Below are positions 11,991 through 21,595 of a stretch of 64,000 nucleotides of DNA, piece by piece; position 1 is the stretch's first letter, and every line of letters begins with the position of its first letter. Origin of the DNA: DATAZK01 sp963731205 (GTDB taxonomy: Bacteria > Actinomycetota > Actinomycetes > Frankiales > Frankiaceae). A program made the translations under genes and the position numbers. Location: contig CAVSUJ010000002.1 in the NCBI GenBank assembly GCA_963731205.1, forward strand, positions 930,001 through 994,000, in the 5' to 3' direction. The notes beneath the pieces were generated by a model, which saw only the letters and a list, made by a program, of their open reading frames with translations, was not told where the DNA came from and did not search any database.

Positions 11991-12509
11991 CTATCCGTAA
12001 GTGTCACGCGGGCCGCGACCGCCGGTCACCCGCAACGCGCCGTGTCGCCAATCCGGCCCGCTCGGACCCCGAATCACCAGCGTACGAACCACATCGACAC
12101 CGAGCTGCTCCCGGAGACGACTCGTCAGCGTGCGTGAAAGCAACCGCAACTGGGTGGCCCAGGCCGTGCTCTCGGCCTCGATGACCAGCTCGCCATCGCG
12201 CAGCCGGGTGGGCCGGCAATGGGCGGCCACCTGCTCGCCGACGAGCGAATCCCACCGCGAAAGCACGCTCGCCCCAGCCGCCTGGTTCTCCCAGCCCCGC
12301 TCGGCCAGCAGCTCCGTCAGCGCGGAACCGAAGGCCACCGGCTCTCCGGTGGAACGGGCGGCGCGGGTGGCCTCCTTGGCTGCTCCCCGGCTTGCCCGCC
12401 GCGCACCACGATCGCTCTTGGTGGCCCTGGCCCGCGCATCGGCGCGAGCCTGCGCCAGCGCCTCGCGTACCAGATCGGCGCCCTTGGCCGGCTGCTCCTG
12501 CTCGGTCAT
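11991..12509 (-). CDS. DUF721/DciA-like protein
   Basis: 172-residue member of DUF721, the family that includes DciA, which helps load the replicative helicase DnaB at the origin in bacteria lacking DnaC. An Ala/Arg-rich N-terminal arm (1-55) precedes the conserved domain with ERGWENQAAGASVLSRWDSLVGEQVAAHCRP and the strand pattern LVIEAESTAWATQLRLL. ATG 12509 overlaps the recF stop (ATGA), so it is coupled to recF. Position beside oriC agrees with a helicase-loading role. Confidence 0.9.
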   Translation of the reverse strand: MTEQEQPAKGADLVREALAQARADARARATKSDRGARRASRGAAKEATRAARSTGEPVAFGSALTELLAERGWENQAAGASVLSRWDSLVGEQVAAHCRPTRLRDGELVIEAESTAWATQLRLLSRTLTSRLREQLGVDVVRTLVIRGPSGPDWRHGALRVTGGRGPRDTYG

Positions 12510-13681
12510 CGGCTATCCCCCACCCCTGCGACTTCGCCGACAGTGCCCGAACCCACCGACAAAATCCGGCCGCTCAGTGCTGCCGGGACATCCCCGGCGA
12601 CGGCGGCGGTGATGAGCACCTGCTCAGCCGGCGCCAGCAGCTCCGCGAGTCGCTCGCGACGGCTGGTGTCGAGCTCGGCGAAGACGTCATCGAGCAGCAG
12701 CACGGGCTCGCCCCCTCCGTACTCACCCTCACGCAACACCTCATACGACGCCAGCCGCAACGCGAGCGCCAGCGACCAGGACTCGCCCTGGCTCGCATAG
12801 CCCCGCGCCGGAAGGTCGCCGATCGAGAGCACCAGATCGTCGCGGTGTGGCCCGGCCAGCGAGACGCCCCGCTCGATCTCCTGGGGGCGGAGCCTGACCA
12901 GTTCAGCTGCCAGCGCCGCCGCCAGCGCCGCCGGATCCCGGCCGTCGGTCCCGAGCTCGGGGACGCTCGAGCGGTACTCCATCGTGATCGGCCCACGGCT
13001 GTCGCTCACCCGGGCATACGCGTCGTCCACCAGTCCGCGGATCGCCTCCACCACCCGCAGCCGGCCGGCGAGCAGTTCACCGCCGACGCGCGACAGGTGC
13101 TCGTCCCAGACGTCCAGCGTCGACAGTTCCCCGCCCCCGGAACCACCCGAGGAGCGCGACCCCCGCCGGGCCATCCCGGCAGTCTTGAGCAGTGTCGTGC
13201 GCTGCTTGTTGACCCGCTCGTAGTCGGCGCGCACGCCGGCATAGCGCGGCGCCCGGGCAACCAGCAGATCGTCCAGAAAACCGCGCCGTCCGCCCGGATC
13301 TCCTTTCACCAGCGCGAGATCCTCGGGTGCGAAGAGCACCGTGCGGAGCAGCCCGAGCACCTCACGCGGCCGCGGGACAGGAGAGCGGTTGATCCGCGCC
13401 CGGTTCGCTTTACCCGGTACGAGTTCGAGCTCGATCGTCACCGGACGGTCGTCGCGCACCACCGCGCCGCGTACTACCGCCCGCTCGGCACCGAGGCGCA
13501 CCAGCGGCGCATCGCTGCCCACCCGATGGCTGCCGAGCGTCGAGAGATAGCCGACGGCCTCGAGCAAATTCGTCTTGCCCTGGCCGTTGGAACCCAGGAA
13601 CGTCGTGCGCCCGGCCGACAACTGGAGATCCAGCTGCTCGTAGCTGCGGAAGTCGGTCAGGGACAGCGCGGACAGGTACAC
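12506..13681 (-). CDS. recF: DNA replication/repair protein RecF
   Basis: SMC-like ATPase that works with RecO and RecR in loading RecA at gaps. Walker A GSNGQGKT at about 30-37, ABC signature region QGESWSLALALRLA, and Walker B LLLDDVFAELD are all present. 391 residues fits. GTG start at 13681. The gene lies 24 bases downstream of gnd in the leftward origin operon and is followed by the DUF721 gene with a 4-base overlap. Confidence 0.97.
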   Translation of the reverse strand: MYLSALSLTDFRSYEQLDLQLSAGRTTFLGSNGQGKTNLLEAVGYLSTLGSHRVGSDAPLVRLGAERAVVRGAVVRDDRPVTIELELVPGKANRARINRSPVPRPREVLGLLRTVLFAPEDLALVKGDPGGRRGFLDDLLVARAPRYAGVRADYERVNKQRTTLLKTAGMARRGSRSSGGSGGGELSTLDVWDEHLSRVGGELLAGRLRVVEAIRGLVDDAYARVSDSRGPITMEYRSSVPELGTDGRDPAALAAALAAELVRLRPQEIERGVSLAGPHRDDLVLSIGDLPARGYASQGESWSLALALRLASYEVLREGEYGGGEPVLLLDDVFAELDTSRRERLAELLAPAEQVLITAAVAGDVPAALSGRILSVGSGTVGEVAGVGDSR

Positions 13682-13705
13682 CAGCGTCAGTGGATCGGCG
13701 AACCG

Positions 13706-14638
<933 letters not shown>

Positions 14639-14713
14639 CGGTGCTCCTTGGATTCGTCTGCAGTGTTCGACTGATGATCACAGTGCCAGTCGCCGTGCCA
14701 GTGTCGGCGAGCC

Positions 14714-15862
14714 TCAGCCGGACAGGCGCACCGGCATCAGCAGGTAGCGATAGTCGGGCCCGGAATCGGCCGACTTACCGGTGAAGACAGCCGGCTTGCG
14801 CGGCGCCTCGACCGGATCGTCGGTGGCAAATCCCACGTGGACGGAGTCGGAGTCCAGCGCACCGAGGCCATCGAGCAGGTAGCCCGGGTTGAACGCGATC
14901 GACAGGGTCGGCCCGTCGTAGCTGGCACTGATCGCCTCCCGTGCTTGCGCTTCGCCGCCGGCGCCGGCCTCGAGCACGACCTCGCCGGCGGAGAAAGTGA
15001 GCATGATCGGCGCGGTACGAGCAGCGACGAGCGACACCCGTCGGGCGGCGTCGACCAGCGGGCTGACCTCGACCTCGGCCGACAGGGGCGAGGTCGGCGG
15101 GAGCAGCCGGCGGTAATCCGGGAACTGCCCGTCGATGAGCCGGGTCGTGCTGTGACGCGCCCCGCACGTGAAGCCCGCCAGCGCCTCGCCGGACGGCCCG
15201 CTTCCGATGGCAACGCTCGTCTCGGCACCGGCGGCAGCGAGAGCTTTGGCGGCGTCGGCCAGGGTGCGGGCCGGGATGAGCGCGGTGCCCGTGACCTCCG
15301 GGTCCTCCGGACGCCAGACGAGTTCGCGCACCGCGAGCCGGTAGCGGTCGGTCGAGGCCAACGTCAGCTTCTCGCCGGCGATCTCGATGCGCACGCCGGT
15401 GAGGACCGGGAGCGTGTCGTCCCGGCCGGCGGCAATCGCGACCTGCGACACGGCTGATGCGAACGCGCTGCTGCCGAGCCGGCCCGTGACACTCGGCAGA
15501 CCGGGCAGCGCCGGATAGTCCTCGACCGGCAGGGTCGGCAGCGTGAACCGGCTGCTGCCGCACGTCAGGACGGCTCGGGTGGGCTCGATCTCGAACTCCA
15601 CGGGCGCAGCAGGAAGCGACCGCACGATCTCAGCGAGGAGCCGCCCGCTGACGAGGGCGCGGCCCTCTTCGACGACCGAAGCGTTGATCTCGCCCCACGC
15701 CGCAACCTCGTAGTCGAACGCCGAGAGCCGGAGCCCGGCATCGCTGGTCTCGAGCAACAGGCCGGCCAGGACCTGGAGCTGGGTGGTCGGCCGGGTCGGG
15801 AGCGTGCGAGCAACCCACGACACGGCATCGGTGAGCTCGTCGCGTTCGACGCGAAACCTCAT
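14714..15862 (-). CDS. dnaN: DNA polymerase III sliding clamp, beta subunit
   Basis: Ring clamp that tethers DNA polymerase III. The 382-residue protein has the three-domain clamp layout (about 1-125, 126-250, 251-382) and ends with the conserved DYRYLLMPVRL that lines the partner-binding pocket. Start ATG 15862 (MRFRVERDEL) is chosen because GGAGG lies 7 bases upstream; a longer reading from 15889 adds nine residues without support. It is the first gene leftward of oriC. Confidence 0.97.
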   Translation of the reverse strand: MRFRVERDELTDAVSWVARTLPTRPTTQLQVLAGLLLETSDAGLRLSAFDYEVAAWGEINASVVEEGRALVSGRLLAEIVRSLPAAPVEFEIEPTRAVLTCGSSRFTLPTLPVEDYPALPGLPSVTGRLGSSAFASAVSQVAIAAGRDDTLPVLTGVRIEIAGEKLTLASTDRYRLAVRELVWRPEDPEVTGTALIPARTLADAAKALAAAGAETSVAIGSGPSGEALAGFTCGARHSTTRLIDGQFPDYRRLLPPTSPLSAEVEVSPLVDAARRVSLVAARTAPIMLTFSAGEVVLEAGAGGEAQAREAISASYDGPTLSIAFNPGYLLDGLGALDSDSVHVGFATDDPVEAPRKPAVFTGKSADSGPDYRYLLMPVRLSG

Positions 15863-16206
15863 GACAGGACCTCCAGAGCTTGTCCCCAACCCTCTGATGC
15901 AGGGTTGTTGTCGTTAATCAATCTCAAGGAACGACGTCGTATTAGGGGGAGTGGACAGTGTGGAAAAGCATCGTTTTCGCAGCTCACCCGGCTTGAGCGG
16001 CGGTGGGTTACCTGTGTATCGCCACTGGGTGACGCAAGGGTGAGTTGTGGACGGCGGGTGAACCGCACCGATCGTCCCCCGTCAGTCCACTGGTCGTCCA
16101 CAGAGGTATCCACAGGCTGTGCATGCAGATCATCTTTAGTGATGTCGCCCACAACGGGGATTGAAATCGCCATCGCTGAAGCCACGCTCGCCGTCGCGCT
16201 GAGCAC
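15863..16206. other. Replication origin oriC (dnaA-dnaN intergenic region)
   Basis: A 344-base gene-free stretch between dnaA and dnaN. DnaA-box-like sites: TTGTCCCCA (15880-15888), TGTGGAAAA (15959-15967), TGTGGACGG (16046-16054), TCGTCCACA (16094-16102), GTATCCACA (16106-16114) and TCGCCCACA (16145-16153). Most differ by one or two bases from TTGTCCACA. A small AT-richer patch at 15905-15927 (TTGTTGTCGTTAATCAATCT) is a candidate unwinding element next to dnaN. Location and box clustering match actinobacterial origins; exact limits are not resolved. Confidence 0.88.
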
Positions 16207-17610
16207 TCAGCGGCCCTTCGCCCGGATGCGCGCGTGCAACTCGGTCACCTGGTTGTAGACCTGCCGCTTTTCCTTCATCAGCGCTTCGATCTTGCGGTTG
16301 GCATGCATGACGGTGGTGTGGTCACGACCGCCGAAGTGAGCGCCGATCTTGGGTAAGGAGAGATCGGTCAGCTCGCGGCACAGGTACATCGCGATCTGAC
16401 GCGCCATGACCAGGCTGCGGCTGCGCGAGGAACCGCACAGGTCGTCCATCGAGACGCCGAAGAAGGCGGCCGTTTCGCTCATCACGAGGGCGGGCGTGAT
16501 GTCGGGATCACTGGCGTCAGGAATCAGGTCGCGCAAGACGGCCTCAGCCAGCTTCTGATCCATTCGAACGCCTTGCAGGCTCGCGAAAGCTGCCACGCGG
16601 ATGAGGGCGCCTTCGAGCTCGCGGATGTTTCGCTCGATGTGTGTCGCGATGTAGGTGAGCGTCTCGAGGTCGGCATCGAAGCCGGCTGCGGAGGCTTTCT
16701 TCAGCAGGATCGCGATGCGGGTCTCCAGATCCGGCGCACTGACGTCGGTGATCAACCCCCACTCGAAGCGGCTGCGCAATCGGTCCTCCAGCGTCGACAG
16801 CTGCTTGGGCGGCCGGTCGGAGGTGATGACGATCTGTTTCGAACTCCCGTGGAGCTCGTTGAACGTGTGGAAGAACTCTTCCTGGGTGCGTTCCTTGTTC
16901 TCGAGGAACTGGATGTCATCGATCAGCAGGATGTCGACGTCGCGATAGCGCGAGCGGAATTGCTGCTGTTTGTCGTCACGGATCGCATTGATGAATTCAT
17001 TGGTGAACTCCTCCGAGTTCACGTAGCAGATCCGTAACTCCGGATGCATTTTCGCGACGTCATGAGCGATTGCGTGCAGCAGGTGGGTCTTGCCGAGACC
17101 GGAATCGCCGTAGACAAAAAGCGGGTTGTACGAGCGGCCGGGCGCTTCGGCGACGGCGACGGCAGCGGCGTGAGGGAAACGGTTGCCGTCACCGATGACG
17201 AACGTCTCGAAGGTGTAGCGGTCGTTCAGTTTCGGCGGCGGTGCGGCTTCGGACCGGCTGCTGACGGCGGCGAGCCGGCGGGCGCTCTCGGACTGTTCGC
17301 GCAACACGTCATCGGGCACCACGTCAGGGTCAGGTGCGGAACGGACCACGACGGCGAACGTGATGGTGCGCCCGAGCGCGGCCGACATCCGGGTGATCAC
17401 CAGCGGGCGCAGCCGATTGTCCAGCAATTCCCGGACGATCTCGTTCGGAGCGGAGAACAGCACCGTCTGCTCGACCATGCCGATCGCACGGATGCCGCGG
17501 ATCCAGGCGCGGTCGTGAGCGGACAGCCCTTCCTGCTCGGAGAACTCGTGCTTCGCGGCGTCCCACGCCGCGATGACTGCTGCGTCCTCGGGACCGGAGT
17601 CCTGATCCGC
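16207..17610 (-). CDS. dnaA: Chromosomal replication initiator DnaA
   Basis: AAA+ initiator that binds DnaA boxes and opens oriC. Walker A GDSGLGKTHLLHAI, Walker B ILLIDDIQFLENK, sensor and arginine-finger regions, and the C-terminal DNA-binding signature GGRDHTTVMHANRKIE are all present. The usual start is debatable: GTG 17610 is chosen because GAGGAG lies nine bases upstream and the protein then begins ADQDSGPEDAAVIAAW, aligned with other actinobacterial DnaA N-termini; TTG 17676 would add 22 residues. The product is 467 residues. A DnaA box upstream suggests autoregulation. Confidence 0.97.
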   Translation of the reverse strand, partial: ADQDSGPEDAAVIAAWDAAKHEFSEQEGLSAHDRAWIRGIRAIGMVEQTVLFSAPNEIVRELLDNRLRPLVITRMSAALGRTITFAVVVRSAPDPDVVPDDVLREQSESARRLAAVSSRSEAAPPPKLNDRYTFETFVIGDGNRFPHAAAVAVAEAPGRSYNPLFVYGDSGLGKTHLLHAIAHDVAKMHPELRICYVNSEEFTNEFINAIRDDKQQQFRSRYRDVDILLIDDIQFLENKERTQEEFFHTFNELHGSSKQIVITSDRPPKQLSTLEDRLRSRFEWGLITDVSAPDLETRIAILLKKASAAGFDADLETLTYIATHIERNIRELEGALIRVAAFASLQGVRMDQKLAEAVLRDLIPDASDPDITPALVMSETAAFFGVSMDDLCGSSRSRSLVMARQIAMYLCRELTDLSLPKIGAHFGGRDHTTVMHANRKIEALMKEKRQVYNQVTELHARIRAKGR

Positions 17611-17739
17611 CACTATCTGCAACTCCTCGGCATACGACACGGCGGACCGTTCAGACGGGGCAGACCGGTAGGCCAACGAAATTTCCCCCCTGCGGCATGG
17701 AACGTCCCAGCATCGACCATGCCGCCCTGGCCCACAGCT

Positions 17740-17757
17740 TTATCCACAGGCTGTGCA
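17740..17757. promoter_or_regulatory. DnaA box and 17-base repeat upstream of dnaA
   Basis: Perfect DnaA box TTATCCACA at 17740-17748. The 17 bases TATCCACAGGCTGTGCA (17741-17757) recur exactly, in the same orientation, at 16107-16123 in oriC on the other side of dnaA. Likely DnaA autoregulatory site; the meaning of the longer conserved tail GGCTGTGCA is unknown. Confidence 0.65.
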
Positions 17758-17867
17758 CGGCACAGCACGGGCCGCGCCAGCTCGAGGCAAGTCATGAACG
17801 GCGGATGTCTACGTTGGTGAGGGGCCGACGCTAGCAGCGGTCGGCCGGTCCCGTCGACGGGTTGTTC

Positions 17868-17918
17868 AGACTCGAGAACGACTCTTTTTTCTTGCTCACA
17901 GAGCGTGATTTCGAGTCT
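17868..17918. repeat. Long inverted repeat in dnaA-rpmH gap
   Basis: AGACTCGA (17868-17875) and TCGAGTCT (17911-17918) form perfect 8-base arms around a 35-base loop that contains an unusual T-run (CTTTTTTCTT, 17884-17893). It is in the 454-base divergent region between dnaA and rpmH, upstream of the rpmH promoter. Confidence 0.4.
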
Positions 17919-17961
17919 CCACCCAGGGAGTGTGACGGGCTCATTACGGCAGGTCTGACGT

Positions 17962-17990
17962 TTGACCCGGTACGCGCGGCCCCGTACCGT
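17962..17990 (+). promoter_or_regulatory. rpmH promoter
   Basis: -35 TTGACC (17962-17967), 17-base spacer, -10 TACCGT (17985-17990). Near-consensus for the housekeeping sigma factor. The spacer and -10 form an inverted repeat CGGTACG/CGTACCG. Predicted transcription start near 17997 gives a leader of about 68 bases before rpmH. Confidence 0.7.
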
Positions 17991-18064
17991 CGAGGGTCGG
18001 CCGTGCCGCGGCTGAAGACGTGTAGTTAGGCCGCGCGCCATCCAGATCCACACCGGAGTTGACC

Positions 18065-18202
18065 TTGAGTAAGCGCACGTTCCAGCCCAACAATCGCCGG
18101 CGGGCCAAAACGCATGGTTTCCGCTTGCGCATGCGCACTCGTGCCGGTCGCTCCATCCTGACCGCTCGTCGGCGCAAAGGCCGCCACGAGCTTTCCGCCT
18201 GA
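18065..18202 (+). CDS. rpmH: 50S ribosomal protein L34
   Basis: 45-residue ribosomal protein beginning SKRTFQPNNRRRAKTHGFRL and ending with a basic RRRKGRHELSA tail, essentially the family consensus. It starts with TTG at 18065, which is why an ATG/GTG scan misses it; GGAG lies 6 bases upstream. First gene of the rightward rpmH-rnpA-yidD-yidC-jag-rsmG-parAB run. Confidence 0.97.
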   Translation: MSKRTFQPNNRRRAKTHGFRLRMRTRAGRSILTARRRKGRHELSA

Positions 18203-18207
18203 CGATC

Positions 18208-18594
18208 GTGCTGCCGGCCGCAGCCCGCGTGCGCACCCGATACGACCACAGGTTGGTCGCACAGACCGGGTGCCGAGTGCGGCGCGGCTCGCTCGTGCTT
18301 TCCATGGTTCTCCCTCGGGCGTCTGACGTTTCGCCGCTCGGTTCTGCAGGTCAGCCGCGTGCCACAGCGATTGCCGGCCGCCGGGTCGGGGATGCCGTCA
18401 CGCGTAATCGGGTGAAGCGGCGGTTACGCGAGCTTCTGCGCACCCGATTGCCGGAGCTTCCACCGGGCTCGCTCCTTGTTGTGCGGGCGATTCCCGGGGC
18501 TGAGCGTGCCGGTTTCGCCCAGCTCGGCGGTTGGCTCGATGCCGCGGTGCGTTCGTGCCTGGCGCAGTCCCGCGCGGGGCTGGTCGATGTCTGA
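18208..18594 (+). CDS. rnpA: Ribonuclease P protein component
   Basis: Protein subunit of RNase P, which matures tRNA 5' ends. 128 residues with the RNR motif VGDAVTRNRVKRRLRELLR at about 68-86 and the N-terminal LPAAARVRTRYDHRLV region. GTG start at 18208, five bases after the rpmH stop. Its 3' end overlaps the yidD start by 8 bases. Confidence 0.96.
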   Translation: MLPAAARVRTRYDHRLVAQTGCRVRRGSLVLSMVLPRASDVSPLGSAGQPRATAIAGRRVGDAVTRNRVKRRLRELLRTRLPELPPGSLLVVRAIPGAERAGFAQLGGWLDAAVRSCLAQSRAGLVDV

Positions 18595-18997
18595 GCAGGG
18601 AGGCGAGCAGCCAGCGGTCGCTGCTGCCCGACGCCCTCTCGGACCCGCCCGCCTGCTCGCCGGGTTGGTGCGCGGTTACCAGTTGGCGATCAGCCCGTTG
18701 CTACGGCCGAGTTGTCGCTTCGCCCCGAGCTGCAGCGAATATGCGTACGAGTCACTACTCGAACACGGAGCGTTACGTGGTACGTGGCTCGCACTTCGCC
18801 GTCTCCTGCGCTGTCACCCCTTCTGCGCCGGAGGTTATGACCCGGTACCCCCGCGCACCCGCGGAACCCGGGGCCGCCCCGAGCGCGTTGAGGCCGTTGC
18901 GACCGGTGACACGGCGGCAGCCGAGCCCGACGTGATCGCAGAGCCCGCTCTCGTTCCCGCGTTGTCCAGCCAGGAAGCAGGCGAGTGTCCGTGTTAG
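18587..18997 (+). CDS. yidD: Membrane protein insertion efficiency factor YidD
   Basis: Small membrane-associated protein that helps insertion of membrane proteins together with YidC. The conserved core reads CRFAPSCSEYAYESL, then RRLLRCHPFCAGGYDPVP, the full family signature with its four cysteines. 136 residues is longer than usual (70-100) because of acidic tails at both ends. Start ATG 18587 lies within the end of rnpA; the 3' end overlaps yidC by 13 bases, giving a tightly packed unit. Confidence 0.94.
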   Translation: MSEQGGEQPAVAAARRPLGPARLLAGLVRGYQLAISPLLRPSCRFAPSCSEYAYESLLEHGALRGTWLALRRLLRCHPFCAGGYDPVPPRTRGTRGRPERVEAVATGDTAAAEPDVIAEPALVPALSSQEAGECPC

Positions 18998-20259
18998 ACC
19001 CGCTCTACAACCTCGTCGCGCGCGGGGTGATCGTCTTCCACAACATCCTCTCGCCCGTCTTCGGCAAGCACAGCTTCTTCTCGTACGCCATTGCCATCGC
19101 GATCATCGTCGTGATCGTCAGGATCCTGATCTTCCCGCTGTTCGTCCGCTCGGTCCGCGCGCAGCGCACCATGCAGATGCTCCAGCCGCGGATCAAGGAG
19201 ATCCGCGAGAAGTACAAGAACGACAAGCAGCGCATGAACCAAGAGGTCATGAAGCTGCAGAAGGAGCACGGCAATCCGCTGCTCGGCTGCCTGCCCCTGC
19301 TGCTGCAGATCCCGCTGTTCATCTCGCTGTACCACGTCTTCAACGCTGTCTCCCGGGCGCCGACGCTGATCCAGGGCCACATCCTGCAGTTCAAGGCCAC
19401 CAGCGGCTTGACCGGCGGCTACTACGACCAGATCAGCCACACCCTTGGCACTCTGAGCCCCGACAAGCACTCGGTGATTGCCAATAGCAAGGCCGCCGAG
19501 GTCGCCGGCCTGGCGACGGCCAAGTTCGGTGGGATCACCCTGAGCTCGGCGCTGACCTCGTCGAAGAAGACCCTCGAACTGTTCGGCGCCAACGGCACCA
19601 CCGTGAAGATCGTGGCCGCGATCATGATCGTGGTGATGGCGATCACGGTCTACATCACCCAGCACCAGATCATGTCCAAGAACGGTCCGGTCGACCCGCA
19701 GCAGCAGAAGATCCAGCGGGTCATGCTGTACGGCTCGCCCATCCTGCTGGCGGTCTTCGGCCTGCGCTTCCCGATCGCTGTCCTCGTCTACTGGCTGACG
19801 ACCAACACCTGGAGCATGGCGCAGCAGGTCTTCATCCTGCGAAAGATGCCTCCGGTACTCCCGGGCACCACCGCGAGCTCGGCGAGCACCGGCCGGGCGA
19901 GCGCGCCGGCCAAGGGGCTGCGGAAGGGTGCGGCCCCCGCGCTGCCGCCGCCGCCACCCAAGCAGCGGCAGGTGCGAGAGCAGAAGCGCCCTGAAGCCTT
20001 GGGTGACAGCGCCAGTGGCGGCATAGACATGACGAAGAACGAGCCGCAGCCGGACCAGGCAGCTGGCGATGACACCGCAACACCGGAGAGCAACGGGCAA
20101 GGCGGCGGCGCTCAGGATCGCAACGGCTCGGGAGCAGGCGGTTCCGGCGGGCGCACCGTCAGCAGCGGCGGCGGCCAGGCGCGGCAGCAGCCGCGCCGCA
20201 ACAACCGGCCTGCGGCAAAGCCCAAAGGCAAAGGACCACGAAAGGGCGGACGGCGATGA
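18985..20259 (+). CDS. yidC: Membrane protein insertase YidC
   Basis: Oxa1-family insertase. 424 residues with five membrane segments; the first begins at about 30 and carries the conserved hydrophilic-groove arginine in IVVIVRILIFPLFVRS. The coiled cytoplasmic loop EIREKYKNDKQRMNQEVMKL and GCLPLLLQIPLFISLYHV are family hallmarks. The C-terminal 125 residues are a low-complexity basic and Gly-rich tail (ribosome contact is a guess). GTG start at 18985. The stop overlaps jag by ATGA. Confidence 0.97.
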   Translation: MSVLDPLYNLVARGVIVFHNILSPVFGKHSFFSYAIAIAIIVVIVRILIFPLFVRSVRAQRTMQMLQPRIKEIREKYKNDKQRMNQEVMKLQKEHGNPLLGCLPLLLQIPLFISLYHVFNAVSRAPTLIQGHILQFKATSGLTGGYYDQISHTLGTLSPDKHSVIANSKAAEVAGLATAKFGGITLSSALTSSKKTLELFGANGTTVKIVAAIMIVVMAITVYITQHQIMSKNGPVDPQQQKIQRVMLYGSPILLAVFGLRFPIAVLVYWLTTNTWSMAQQVFILRKMPPVLPGTTASSASTGRASAPAKGLRKGAAPALPPPPPKQRQVREQKRPEALGDSASGGIDMTKNEPQPDQAAGDDTATPESNGQGGGAQDRNGSGAGGSGGRTVSSGGGQARQQPRRNNRPAAKPKGKGPRKGGRR

Positions 20260-20858
20260 GCAGCACAGACCTGGCCTCCCAGCCGGAAGAGGCGCAGTCA
20301 GGCGCCGCTGAGATCAACGGCGAGATCAACGAGACGCCGCTCGACGATGAGGGCAATTCATCCGAAAGCGCCCCATCTCGGTCGAAATCGCGTCCGACGG
20401 CGAGTGACCTGGTCCAGGAAGGCGACGTAGCGGCTGACTATCTCGAGTCCTTGCTCGACATTCTCGACCTCGACGGTGACCTCGACATGGACGTCGAGGG
20501 CGAGCGTGCGGTCGTGGCCATTGTCGGCAAGGGCCTCGGATCGCTCGTCGGCGACAAGGGCGAGACGCTGGAGGCGCTTCAGGAGCTGACCCGGCTCGCG
20601 GTGCAGCGTGAGATGGGTGTACGCAGCCGGCTGATGCTGGACATCGGTGGGTTTCGGGCCAAGCGACGCGCTGAGCTGGCCGGTCTGGGTGCCGAGATCG
20701 CCGCGCGGGTGGCCACCAGTGGCGAGCCGGAGCGTCTGGCGGCGATGAGCCCGTTTGAGCGCAAGGTCGTTCATGACGCGGTGGCGCAGGTCAGCGGCGT
20801 ACACAGCGAGAGTGAAGGCGAAGAGCCCTCGCGTCGCGTCGTGGTGCTGCCCGACTGA
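20256..20858 (+). CDS. jag: Jag/KhpB RNA-binding protein (KH and R3H domains)
   Basis: 200-residue RNA-binding protein. An acidic, disordered N-terminus (1-60) precedes the KH domain with VGKGLGSLVGDKGETLEALQELTRLAV (about 89-115) and a C-terminal R3H-like domain with MSPFERKVVHDAV. Located after yidC as in nearly all actinobacteria and Firmicutes. The start ATG 20256 overlaps the yidC stop. KhpB proteins elsewhere influence cell-wall and division genes post-transcriptionally. Confidence 0.95.
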   Translation: MSSTDLASQPEEAQSGAAEINGEINETPLDDEGNSSESAPSRSKSRPTASDLVQEGDVAADYLESLLDILDLDGDLDMDVEGERAVVAIVGKGLGSLVGDKGETLEALQELTRLAVQREMGVRSRLMLDIGGFRAKRRAELAGLGAEIAARVATSGEPERLAAMSPFERKVVHDAVAQVSGVHSESEGEEPSRRVVVLPD

Positions 20859-20878
20859 GTACCCCGCAGTCTGGCGTC

Positions 20879-21595
20879 TTGGGGTTCCCTCCGGACGAGT
20901 GGCGCGCAGCAGCTGACAGCGTGTTCGGGGGGCAGCTGCCCCTTGCCGTGCGCTACGCGGCGTTGTTGATGACCGACGGCATCGTGCGCGGCCTGATCGG
21001 CCCGCGCGAAGCTGATCGGATCTGGGAGCGCCACCTGCTCAACAGCGCCGTCCTGGCCGACGTGATCCCCGACGGCACGCAGGTCATCGATGTCGGTAGC
21101 GGGGCAGGGCTGCCCGGGATCCCACTGGCGATCGTGCGGCCGGCTTGCCGCGTCGTGCTGCTCGAGCCGCTGGCCCGACGCTGCGTTTTCCTCGAAGAAG
21201 CGATCGAGGTTCTGGGCCTGGCAGAGCGCGTCAGCGTGCTTCGGGGCCGGGCTCCGGACGTGGCTAACGTGGGCGGGCTCCCTTTTTTCGCGGATTACGC
21301 CGTCGCTCGGGCTGTCGCACCACTGGAGCGACTCGTGTCGTGGACGATGCCCTTGATCCGGTCAACCGGGCAGTTGCTGGCAATGCGCGGAGAGCGCGTC
21401 GAGCAGGAGCTGCGCGAGGCCGGATCGGGGATCACCCGCAGCGGCGGCGGAACCCCGGTGGTGATCGAGCTCGGTGAGCAGCTGCTGGGAAGTCCGGTAC
21501 GTGTGGTGCGGGTCCCCAAACGGCAACAGGGACAGCAAGTCCAACGAAGGGGCGAGTCGCGTGCCAGGGGTCAGCGGAGTAAGCGAACGGACTGA
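20879..21595 (+). CDS. rsmG: 16S rRNA (guanine527-N7)-methyltransferase RsmG
   Basis: SAM-dependent methyltransferase acting on G527 of 16S rRNA. The SAM-binding motif is VIDVGSGAGLPGIPLAI at about 65-81; RIWERHLLNSAVLAD precedes it. 238 residues fits. The start is TTG at 20879, as no ATG/GTG lies in frame upstream of the conserved region; a ribosome site is weak. The C-terminal tail (about 205-238) is basic and unusual. Its last 35 bases overlap parA in another frame. Confidence 0.94.
   Translation: MGFPPDEWRAAADSVFGGQLPLAVRYAALLMTDGIVRGLIGPREADRIWERHLLNSAVLADVIPDGTQVIDVGSGAGLPGIPLAIVRPACRVVLLEPLARRCVFLEEAIEVLGLAERVSVLRGRAPDVANVGGLPFFADYAVARAVAPLERLVSWTMPLIRSTGQLLAMRGERVEQELREAGSGITRSGGGTPVVIELGEQLLGSPVRVVRVPKRQQGQQVQRRGESRARGQRSKRTD

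Noticed and set aside
17610..17676. TTG 17676 as dnaA start
   Set aside because: GTG 17610 has a GAGGAG ribosome site and fits the family N-terminus better.
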